DNA of 64,000 nucleotides, taken from Brachypterus glaber (Eukaryota > Arthropoda > Insecta > Coleoptera > Kateretidae). Made by a program: the position numbers and the translations under genes. This document shows positions 55,018 through 64,000 of this stretch, piece after piece; position 1 is the first letter of the stretch, and the number at the start of each line of letters is the position of its first letter. The notes under the pieces are model-generated. The model saw only the letters and a list, made by a program, of their open reading frames with translations. It had not been told where the DNA came from and did no database searches. Location: NCBI GenBank assembly GCA_958510825.1, contig OY294050.1:3635340-3699339 (forward strand), given 5' to 3'.

Positions 55018-55436
55018 TGGCGATTTCTCACTTTATATTAGACAGGGACAAAAGTTCTACCCAAAAAGGATAGAAGACATACATACACTCCCACTTCCAC
55101 CAAACCAAACAAATTCTGTATTTGTTCTTTGTTGAACAAGTACAATATTTACTTGGCCGGGCGAAAAGTGTAACTATATTATTTTTATTAAAGAAATTAC
55201 TGGCGCCATCTAAATTTTAGTAGAATTATCTTATTCTACAGATTCACATTAGCTATGTTCGTTCGTGCCGCTCAGTGCTACACTTTCCGGCCAACCAAAT
55301 AAATACTGTATTTGTTGTATGAAAAACAAATACAGTATTAATTTGGTTGGCTGGAAAGTGTAGCACAAATGAGATAGAGATAGGGTAGACGTCTTTTGTT
55401 TCATATTTCTAGTTGTAGAGAGCTCTATTCGGTATA
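55018..55436 (+). repeat. Single copy of the two-hairpin module
   Basis: Matches the units of the 33786-35198 array from TTAGACAGGGACAAAAG to GTAGAGAGCTCTATT, with both hairpins. The flanks differ from the array, so the module is mobile or was dispersed as a unit. Confidence 0.85.
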
Positions 55437-55502
55437 AATAGGGTCTCTGAATAGAGTCGACATTAAAGTTTACTCTGTGTGAAGTTTAATGTCATTTCAT
55501 TC

Positions 55503-55665
55503 ATAGAAAAAACGGATTCCTTGAACCAAAGACACGTGTCTTTGGATATATTCAAAGCCATATTCTCTTGTTTCAAGAAAATGCCGGCCTTGAAACAAGA
55601 GAATATGGCTTTGAACATATACAAAGACACGTGTCCTTGGTTCAAGGAATTCGTTTTTTCTTTGT
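55503..55665. mobile_element. Family-A MITE, minimal palindrome
   Basis: Two ~80-bp arms directly face each other; the TTTGACCAAAG...CACGAGTTTTGG inner part of the 313-707 copy is deleted. Arm identity is high. Confidence 0.85.
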
Positions 55666-55794
55666 TTAGGATTACTACAATTTAGAACCAAAAAGTTTTA
55701 CATTTTTACATTTGACCTTGTGCACTTTGAGTGACGATATGTCAAGTTAAAGCAATATAACCATTTCTTTGTAATGGGTTTCTTATTATATTAT

Positions 55795-56215
55795 TTACAG
55801 CGCCTGCGCTAGAATAATATACGGAAGTTTCTAATTTTCAAAAAATTTCAAAAATCGTCCTAGACAAAAAATTCTTAGATATAAATTTGTTTCCTGAAAA
55901 AATAAGCAACTTTTTTTTTGAAATGTCTGTCTGTCCGTCTGTCTGTCCGATGTCACAATTTTTGCTAACACGATAACTCTAGAACGAATATTCCGATCGA
56001 GTTGAAAGTTTCAGGAAAAATCAATATCTACGAGGGGAAGATCCCTATTGTTTTTGAAAGTAATCCCCCCAAACACCAAAAAGTTATGGGGGGTTAAAAA
56101 ATCTTAAAAATCTGAAAGAAAATTCCGATTAACGTAACTTTTTCAAGAAAAATTACTTTTATTATAAGGATAAATTCTATCAATTTTAAAAGTAATGGAA
56201 TGCGTAGCAGGACTG
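55795..56215 (-). repeat. Family-Y repeat with TGTCTGTCTGTCCG tract
   Basis: Starts at ACAGCGCCTGCGCTAG and runs through TCCTAGACAAAAAATTC, TTCCTGAAAAAATAAGC, the tract, CACGATAACTCTAGAACG and GTTATGGGGGGTTAAAA to GGAATGCGTAGCAG. It is the most complete inverse copy. Confidence 0.75.
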
Positions 56216-56360
56216 GCCAGGTTGCGAATAAAATAAATTTAATTTCCCTTAAGAGCAAAATTGGCAAAACATCAAATCTTTTGCCTTAAAGAGACCTCTT
56301 TTTTCAGTGTAGGCAAAAAACAATTGGATTGTGTCATCGGCGGTTTTATTGGTGTTAGAT

Positions 56361-56802
56361 TAGGGTGGACCTTATATTTTTTTATTATCTTAATATTTTC
56401 ATTTAGGTATAGGGAACGTTCAAGTATTACGTAACGCAAATTTTGATCATTTTGGACTTTTGAAAATTGTCTGTAATTTTTGTATGAACAATGTAATGGG
56501 CTTGAAATCTTATTTTTTTCCTTTCGAGCATACAAAATTACATAAAGGCTCCTATATATTTGGTGCTTAGCTCCTTTTGTTTTAATATTATCAATAGTTA
56601 TTAAGATACATTAAATAAAAATAAATTTATTCCAGTTTGATACATTTTTAAAATGTTTGTTTACCGTTTGATATCCATTTATGGTGGAAATTCGTAAATA
56701 TTAGTGTTAGGGGCAACTTTGGCGGATTTTCGGCGCGGGTTAGAATCTTTTGATCATTTTAAAATTTGGCACATAATTTTGCATCGTTTAACGTCCACCC
56801 TA
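56361..56802. mobile_element. Element with TAGGGTGGAC ends carrying a family-I end
   Basis: TAGGGTGGACCTTATATTTT at 56361 and the inverse of CTAGGGTGGACGTTAAACG at 56802. At 56412 a family-I terminus (GGGAACGTTCAAGTATTACG) starts, whose partner is not seen. The left 55 bp match the outer ends of 59315-59777. Confidence 0.55.
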
Positions 56803-57587
56803 GTTTTAGACAATATCTATAATATTATTTAAACTGAATAAATTTAGTAACCATAAAGATGATATCAACCATAAAGATAGACATATTAATTAACTTATCT
56901 ACATTATTAGTAATAACTTCGTAGATTAAAAAACATAAAATTCGGAACGAGTCAACGACTTTATTAAATCCCATTTTAGATGTTTATTTCACATTAATTG
57001 GTCTACATTATTCAAATACTAGACGTTAATCCTACTTTTCAACAGGAAAGCTCATATTTAAGCCCGTGAAGTTTTCATTGATGGCGCCTTCGCCAGTTTT
57101 GTAAATGATTTTGTATATTATTCTTAGCGCCTGCGCTAGAATAATATTCTATAGTAGTTTCGAATTTTCTAAAATCGTCCTAGACAAAAATTTCTTTAAA
57201 ATATTGTCCCGCACTGCCCCCCTGGCGCCGCCTTACAGAATAAATTATTAAAAAATAAAACAAATTATGGTTTTTGTTGTTTGATATAAATATTCCAAAT
57301 TTAAAGTTTATATCTCGTCCCGTTCAAAAGTTACGGGGGTCAACCATTTAAAAGAGTAACCCTGTATGTTATCGAAAATAGATTTTTTTGTGACAGAGGT
57401 TGAGTAATAGGATGTTTTGGACTTTTGTAAACTGATTTTTTTCTAATGTTATAATTTGTAGAATGAGAAATAATTCTTAATTATTTAAATTTTTTTGGAT
57501 TGTATCCATTTAAAGAATAGTAAAGAATACTGCAATAGAAAAAAAAATAGAAAACATCTTGCTCCTAAAAGATTGTTCTAACCCTCT
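56803..57587. other. Spacer with repeat fragments
   Basis: 57120-57205 is a family-Y end (GCGCCTGCGCTAGAATAAT; TCGTCCTAGACAAAAATTTC). 57290-57365 matches 21045-21120. No gene is seen. Confidence 0.5.
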
Positions 57588-59053
57588 AATAGTAATTATA
57601 TACCAATAGTAATTATATACCTCGCACACTTAAATCCCTCGCTGCTACGCAGCTCGGGATTTCATACGCTCGGCTACCGTAGTTTTTTCACTACTAGCAC
57701 TATTTAACTATTTTTATTCAAATAATAAAATAAGTTATTCACAGAAATAATATTTCTTGAAATTTTCATAAAAATCAAGTAGCCTTGATCAATGACATTT
57801 GCTCCAATAAATGCTTTGAACTGACGTTTAAAAATTTAGTTTTTTTTTAATTTTTTTCGTAATATTTAGCTAATTATTGATTGTATTAATTGGTAATAAT
57901 TATAATTAATTATGTGTAATAAATAAAAAGTTATTTAAAGATATTTTCTTGGGTTTAATTAGTAAAAATTGCACAAAGAACTGAAACATCTAAAGTGACA
58001 GAAATCAATTGTTTATAAAATTTACTCCTACTAGGAGAGAAAAAATGATTATTGCTATAGGTGAAGAAAATTAATTTCACAGTCTGAAAACATGATAAAT
58101 AATGGTATGTAGTAGTGAAAAAAAAATAGTTATTTTCTCGACAGTATTGGTCTTAAATAAAAAATTCATAGGATATAGGATGTAGTTACTTAATAATTTA
58201 ATTCTGAATTCTAGAATTCTCACAGACTGAGTCAAAGCCAAGAAATGTTAAATATCTTCTCTCGGACAATATCATAGAAATTCCACACAGTAAAGCAGCA
58301 ATTTCTTTATGAATTAACTTTACACAAGGATATTTCAAGAACTCTTTGGCATAGAGACTTAAGAGTTGGACCAACACATTTTTAGGTTATGTAATTATCG
58401 ACTTTTGTACCGCACTGAATATTAAATCCTTGAATGAATTTAAATCAAGGACTCTGACTTTATTTCCAAACAATTTAAATTTATCTTTACGATAATATTT
58501 TTTTGTCACTACTAGCTTTAGAACATACCATTATTTATCATATTTTCAGAGTGTGAAATCAATTTTCTTGACCTATAGCAATAATAATTTTTTCTCTCCT
58601 AGTAGGAGTAAATTTCATAAACAACTGATTTCTGTCACTTTAGATGTTTCAGTTCTTTGTGCAATTTTTACTAATTAAACCCAGGAAAATAGCTTGAAAT
58701 AACTTTTTTTTTATTAAATATAATTAATTATAATTACTACCAATTAATACAATCAATAATTAGCTAAATATTGTGAAAAAAAAATAAAAAAAAACTAAAT
58801 ATTTAAACGTCAGTTCAAAGTATTTATTTGAGCAAATATCATTGATCAAGGCTACTTGATTTTTATGAAAATTTCAAGAATATCATTTCTGTTAATAATT
58901 TACTTTATTATTTGAATAAAAATAGTTAAATAGTGCTAGTGGTGAAAAAACTAATATATAAACTACGATAGAGAAGACTATTAAAGCCTCGCACTCTTAA
59001 ATCCCTCGCTGCTATAAAAAAAGTCTTCTCTACCTTGGTATATAATTACTATT
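57588..59053. mobile_element. 1.5-kb long-inverted-repeat element (family M)
   Basis: The left arm (about 57606-58130) and right arm (about 58505-59053) are inverted copies of roughly 0.5 kb. Shared words include GTAATTATATACC, CTTAAATCCCTCGCTGCT, GCTAGT...TAGTG, AAGTAGCCTTGATCAATG, CCTACTAGGAGAGAAAAAAT and ACATACCATTATTTATCAT. The central ~375 bp is unique and AT-rich with no open frame of note. It is a larger relative of 15020-15592. Confidence 0.8.
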
Positions 59054-59314
59054 ATTTATTTTATTATAGAATCCGGATGAATATTTCTCGGCAAACATGG
59101 CATAAAATTTTAAGTGTGTGACACCATTTTAAAGGAAATTTTTGTTTATTTTTCTATGAGCCTTACATAAATGACTTATAATTATACAATGCAATTTTAA
59201 GATGTCTTTTTCAATACATTATTGTATACTAACAGATTAACTGTTTTTATTCCTATGAGACCCACATAATGAGGGCAATACTGCCGCGCTAAACAAAAAA
59301 ATCGTATATGACAA
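59054..59314. other. AT-rich stretch, nothing recognised
   Basis: No repeats or coding sequence seen. Confidence 0.4.
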
Positions 59315-59777
59315 TAGGGTACCTTATATTTTTTTACTATCTTAAAATTTTCATTTAGGTATAACTGAAAATATGATAGTGATCAAACTTTTTCAAGCCC
59401 TTTAAATTTTTCACTTATACAAAAATTACTGACAATTCTCAACGACTTTTTACGATTTATGGGTCCCTTGGAGAAGTTGGATCACTCTTATATTTTCAGA
59501 ATTTTTAGTTACAGTAGGGTGGGCTAAATGTGACACCCAGGGTAATTGTGACATGTCCTGTTATAATTCTTCTAAACTAGTTTAGATTTTATCCAACCCT
59601 GGCATTAAGTTTTTGACAGTATTAAATATTGCGCGTAAAATTTCGATTGGATTTAAACTTGTTTAGAAGAATTCAAACAGGACATGTCACAATTACCCTG
59701 GGTGTCACGTTTAGCCCAACCTACTGTATACCTAAATGAAAAATTTAAGATAATAAAAAAACATAAGGTCCACCCTA
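59315..59777. mobile_element. Outer palindrome with TAGGGT(GG/A)CC ends
   Basis: TAGGGTACCTTATATTTTTT with TCATTTAGGTATA on the left and the inverse of TAGGGTGGACCTTATGTTTT on the right. It was interrupted by the TA-flanked element at 59512-59726. Confidence 0.65.
59512..59726. mobile_element. TA-flanked palindromic MITE (CAGTAGGGTGGGC ends)
   Basis: TA on both sides. The ends are CAGTAGGGTGGGCTAAATG and the inverse of CAGTAGGTTGGGCTAAACG, with long arms through GTGACACCCAGGGTAATTG and ACATGTCCTGTT. The TACAGT-style end and TA target suggest Tc1/mariner-type mobilisation. Confidence 0.8.
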
Positions 59778-59854
59778 ATAGTTCAATTCAAGTTTTCCAC
59801 TTCTTAGTATCTTTGCACCTTACTAACTCTTATGCTACAAATAGACCTACCTAT

Positions 59855-59969
59855 ATGTGACCATGCACAAAGAAACCTACTTGGTGTGTCAAATTTACGT
59901 ATATCTTTTTACAAATAATAAAATACGTAAATTTGACGCACTAAGTGTGTTTCTTTGTACAGAGTCACA
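59855..59969. mobile_element. Palindromic MITE (family C), clean copy
   Basis: The ends are GTGACCATGCACAAAGAAAC and the inverse of GTGACTCTGTACAAAGAAAC. The inner pair is GTGTGTCAAATTTACGTAT and its inverse. Confidence 0.85.
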
Positions 59970-60282
59970 TATTACATTTTGAGAGATTTAGTGTCTCAGA
60001 AAAATTCTGCGAAATTGCCGCCGTTCCTAATAAAAAAGTCGATTTTCTCAAAACAACAAAAATGCAGATATGCCACACTTGCTTAGGAGGGCAGAATAGT
60101 TCTCTTTTATTCAATGAACTCTTAATCTAAATAAACTGGTCATTTAATTAATATTCAATAGGTATGGTTTCCACTTAATGGAATTTTTATAGTGATGTCT
60201 ACTAAAGGTTCTATAATCAAAATAAACTATCTAACCTTTTTTTTCAAATTATACAAAACATGAGCTACATACCTAATAATAA
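59970..60282. other. Spacer, nothing recognised
   Basis: Only a short frame without similarity is present. Confidence 0.4.
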
Positions 60283-61125
60283 CACCGGCACACAAAAAAA
60301 AATAAGTAGAATATGCATTTGACCGGACCTACGTATTTTGGTCCGCTGAATCCGAATTCGAGGTCAGTTTTACCCCTACACCCTCGAAATTTCGAGAAAA
60401 CTTCAAAAAACCGTAAAAATGATGAAAATTGGCAGTTTTAATGATAAAAAAATGTTTTGGAACTAAACTAAGCGTGATTCTCGATCCGCTGAATATGAAT
60501 CGAAACTTTATTGAGACCACGAGCCATTTTAAATGTGAAAAAATCACACAAAACTCTCGAAAATTCCGAAAAAATATAGTTTTCATGATAAAAAACTTCT
60601 TCTGGTCCAATTCAGATAAAATTTTATATCTTTTGATGTCTTCAATTCGCATCTTAATTTTTTTAGTCGAATCACCCTCTAAAGCTGGAAAAATTCGAAA
60701 AAATTGTAAAAATGACCATTCATAACAGAAAAAAAATTGATTGAACATGATTTAATGCCTAAAATAAATACTCTATAACGTAGATATATCAAATAACTTG
60801 AAATCTGTGAAAAACACAAGACATAATTTTGGAGGGTTTGTGTGATTTTTTTACATTTAAAACGGCTCGTGGTCTCAATAAAGTTTCGATTCATATTCAG
60901 CGGATCGAAATACATGAAAATCACGCTTAGTTTAGTTCCAAAAAAAATTTTTATCATTAAAACTGCCGATTTTCATCATTTTTACGGTTTTTCGAAGTTT
61001 TCTCGAAATTTCGAGGGTGTAGGGGTCAAACTGACCTCGAATTCGGATTCAGCGGACCAAAATACGTACCCGTAGGTAGGTCCGGTCAAATGCACATTCT
61101 ACTTAATTTTTTTTGTGTGCCGGTG
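60283..61125. mobile_element. 843-bp long-inverted-repeat element with CACCGGCACAC ends
   Basis: The ends are CACCGGCACACAAAAAAAA and its inverse, next to TAA on both sides. The inverted arms run about 300 bp (GACCGGACCTACGTATTTTGG-type word, GTCCGCTGAATCCGAATTCG, CCTCGAAATTTCGAGAAAAC, AACTAAACTAAGCGTGATT, GAAACTTTATTGAGACCACG). Overlapping short frames on both strands are caused by the palindrome. A 3-bp TAA duplication would be compatible with PIF/Harbinger, but no transposase is present to confirm it. Confidence 0.85.
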
Positions 61126-61748
61126 TAATTTTAGAAGATTGCGAAAAAAAAATTGGTGAGAATGTAATTTTAAAAATAAAAGAAAGTAAAAAAGGTTGTA
61201 TTTAAAAAAAATATACAGGGTGTTTTCTATGTATGGTACGTAACTTCAGGGTGTTATTCCTTACCCAAAAATAAGAAAAATAGTTCATATGTCCTAAAAC
61301 AACTCGTAAGGGAGCTACGCCCCTTCAAAAGGGGTTCCAAAAATTAGATTTTTATTTAATAACTCAGGAACCCTTTGTGTTATAGCAACAAGGTATTTCA
61401 TGTGATCTATTTCTAATAAGGCATATCAGCCAATCGTATTTGTTTGTATTAATAAAAAATAATGGTTATTGCAAATGTTACGCTTACAAATTATGCAATC
61501 CAGAATCACATTAAATTTCAATAAAATTCAGCAATAAAATTTTAATAATTTTGAACATTAACTTAAAAATAATAAATTATGCATAAATTTTATATTCCAT
61601 TGTCAATTCCATAAAACTTATAATCGTGAGTTTACAAGGTTTTTAATCTTTTTCCCCTCCCATAAATTTTACACAGTTTTTTTGGTAATTTATCGCGCTT
61701 TTTTATTCAAAAGCAATCCTGTTCCTCCAAATAGTGAGTTAAGCAACG
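61126..61748. other. Spacer with dispersed repeat
   Basis: 61217-61345 (ATACAGGGTGTTTTC; GTAAGGGAGCTACGCCCC) is a better-preserved copy of the 2262-2350 repeat. No gene is seen. Confidence 0.5.
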
Positions 61749-61992
61749 AACTAACAACTCTTCTCTCTAGAATACGCATACCGTTAATATAAAGTATCGC
61801 CAACATCTCGGTTTGTTTGTAAACAAATAGTAGGTATATTTAGCCCTGAACAATAACAATTACCAGTAACTGTTATTGTTATATCTGTTAGAACAAAGCT
61901 GTACGAGTAAGACAGACAAATCTATATGTTGACTACATTTTTTTCAGTTTTTACAAATGAAATGCCTATTCTAGAGAGAAGAGTTATTAGTT
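61749..61992. mobile_element. Family-D element, copy 3
   Basis: Same ends, interior and 244-bp length as 4606-4849. Both termini are well kept. Confidence 0.9.
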
Positions 61993-62329
61993 CATTGGAG
62001 TCAAGCACCAAGCTTTCATTGATTTATTTTATCCGATTTGCTAAGAAAATCTTTAGTTTAAAATTTATCATTATTTATTTACTAAAATTACTAAAATATT
62101 GTGAATATTGCTAACAGATACATATATTTATAAACAAATACCTATTAAGTATAAAATAATGTAAGGAATTACTATTTGAATTTTAAATTAGTCTTATTAA
62201 GTGCGTTCAACGGCATTTTGAGGACCTAAAACAGTTGAAATATGTGTTATTTTTGAAAATTCGCACTCTAAGGTAGTCAAAACTTCTAAAAAGGATAATG
62301 AAAAATTATTTCAGCAACAGAGTCCCAGT
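61993..62329. other. AT-rich stretch, nothing recognised
   Basis: No repeats or coding sequence seen. Confidence 0.4.
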
Positions 62330-62755
62330 ACACGGAAAAAAAAATTATAGCTAGGAGCGCTATAACACACATACCAAGCAAATTATAATCGCTTATTATA
62401 TAAATACAAGGCTTTCTCTTACAATTATGGCAGTCAGTGTAAAAATTTATATGAAATACTTTAATTGTTTAGTGAATAATAAAATATAACAAATAGTATG
62501 GCATTTATAGCTTAAATAGATTTAATTATTGTCCGTGCTAATAATTTTTATAATATAATAAAATTTCTGTAAATTTATAATAGTGCCTGTAATAAATATA
62601 ATCGTGTCTGTAATATATATAATCGTTTCCAATTTATTTTTAACATTATTAGTTATTGTGTCCCTTATAATCTATAGCTTAAATCACTATAATTTGCCAC
62701 TATTACCAAATATCTTATAATGTATAGCGCAGAGCCCACTAATTTCTTTCCGTGT
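62330..62755 (-). mobile_element. Family-B element, copy 2 (inverse)
   Basis: Reverse of 11599-12000 from ACACGGAAAAAAAAATTATAG to CTTTCCGTGT, with a ~25-bp extra segment near 62664-62690. Next to TA on both sides. Confidence 0.85.
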
Positions 62756-63884
62756 AGTTTTATAAAAAAAAAAACAAAATACAAAAAAAATGGAAGGCAT
62801 TGTCTCAAATTAATCGAGTCACTTTTTACACCTTTGATGACTTTTGATGTGCTGCTTTTACTGAACGCACCTATTAAATATGTCTTTTATCTTCACCTAA
62901 ACTTAGTAAATAAAATAAACCTTGAATATTTTAAGAGAAATTAACATTTCTATTTCGTTTGTATGAAATACCTGTCTATTAATTATACTAGTTAACAAAA
63001 TTAATTTTTTTTGCTCGCTTTTTCATAAAAATAAACTTAATCAGACTTTTTGGTGACCACACAAAACGAAAGTTGACAAATTAATAAAAATATCTAGAAA
63101 AAGACAGTTATTTTTTGCTCTTACCATCATTGCAAATAAACGCCTTGTAAATCAGTGTTATTCTTATGTATCTTATGTTTATTTTACATCTTGAATATTG
63201 AAATAAACATTTTTATTTATGTTTTATTTTTAATATTAGCGAGAATTATATTTTTAGATGGGTATTATTGTTTATTCAAAATATTTATTTTTCTCGATTC
63301 TCAAAATCACATTAATAATAAAACATGACATCGTTTCCTGGATGTCAAAATAATGTTATTTACATGACTTTTTTATTGTTAAATATTAAAAAAGTAACAT
63401 TCACAAAACATATTTACAAAAAGGCAAAAAAAATCTCGAAAAAGAAACAATTTTCTAAAAAAATTATAATTTTCTAAAAAAAAAATTAAAAAAAAAACTA
63501 CTTGTTATAATTATTCCAAAATTGCAAAAATTATTTTTCGGTTACATACAAACATATATTTTTTATCGTTTATTATTATTCGTGTAAAAAATTATATTGT
63601 TTTCTACCAGAAAAATTAAAATTACATATATGTATCATAAATATCGTATATTTTTAAATCGACACGATTGTATTGTCAAAGGCAAATATTTAGTCTATAA
63701 TACCCTTTGATTTATTAATATTTTTTTAATATACATGAAACAAAACAAATTAAAAACAGAATAATATTTTTCGACAGTCAAAATGTACTAATTCAGTAAT
63801 AAATTGTCCATTATTTTTATAGACATGGGATTTTATACTTACCAACAAGGCTTTGCAACAAATTTACACGAAAGCTACCCTTCG
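62756..63884. other. AT-rich stretch, nothing recognised
   Basis: No repeats or coding sequence beyond short A/T tracts. Confidence 0.4.
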
Positions 63885-64000
63885 TCTTTCAGGGGGTGCA
63901 TTTAGAAAAATTTTATTTTAAAATTTAGCTTTATCTACCTCTAAAACGCCAATATGTCAATTTTCAATAAAACTACCCCCCGCCTTTATTATCAGATTCA
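63885..64000 (+). repeat. Family-X unit at the window edge
   Basis: CAGGGGGTGCATTTAGAAAAA and AATATGTCAATTTTCAATAA with ACTACCCCCCGCC, ending TTATTATCAGATTCA, parallel the units at 840-980. It continues beyond the window. Confidence 0.65.

Noticed and set aside
60329..61075. Four overlapping frames of 77-139 codons on both strands
   Set aside because: They are mirror images produced by the long palindrome and share no codon-level conservation.
52256..64000. Second exon of the phospholipase gene
   Set aside because: I looked for a continuation of the PH domain on the plus strand and found no frame with the expected character; the exon is probably beyond the window.

Overview
This is a strongly AT-rich eukaryotic window, most likely from an arthropod and probably an insect with a large, repeat-filled genome. 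Four things support this: almost no long open reading frames; dense palindromic miniature inverted-repeat elements; decayed LINE and tRNA-SINE copies; and one short exon whose peptide resembles the N-terminus of insect phospholipase C-beta. I see no bacterial or viral gene organisation, rRNA gene or free-standing tRNA gene.

The one convincing host-gene piece is at 52145-52255 (+), a 37-codon first coding exon that ends at a GT splice donor. Upstream, 51778-52144 looks like 5' UTR and promoter. A CpG-rich patch with an NRF-1-type site lies at about 50850-51110. If the call is right, everything from 52256 to the window end is first-intron sequence filled with transposons, and everything before about 50.8 kb is upstream or intergenic.

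Layout: 0.3-0.7 kb, foldback element with one arm duplicated. 0.8-1.2 kb, degenerate 95-bp repeats. 1.7-2.1 kb, piggyBac-like TTAA element with a nested palindrome. 3.4, 14.0 and 38.6 kb, three copies of a tRNA-derived SINE. 4.2-6.8 kb, three inverted-repeat elements and a minisatellite. 7.46-7.83 kb, a perfect 375-bp palindrome. 8.1-8.9 kb, LINE remnant with a restriction-like endonuclease motif, joined to a 0.4-kb module that recurs as a tandem array at 33.8-35.2 kb and singly at 55.0 kb. 9.45-9.72 kb, 5'-truncated LINE with an 11-bp target duplication. 14.3-14.67 kb, inverted-dimer element with a 14-bp target duplication. 18.34-19.05 kb, two tandem 345-bp units, each with a hammerhead-ribozyme fold on the minus strand. 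27.9-28.9 kb, inverted repeat with a triplicated segment. 40.9-43.0 kb, two TA-flanked elements. 47.5-49.1 kb, a second TTAA element and two abutting elements with no target copy between them. 49.6-50.2 kb, Jockey-like LINE 3' end. 52.9-61.1 kb, several long-inverted-repeat elements, some nested.

The most interesting signal is the hammerhead-like motifs at 18.4, 18.7, 14.4/14.5, 31.1 and 53.0/53.8 kb. They occur in tandem or inverted-dimer repeats, one with a long target duplication. That combination is what non-autonomous Penelope-like or retrozyme elements would leave. The unit at 18.4 kb fits the catalytic consensus at every core position; the other loci are weaker.
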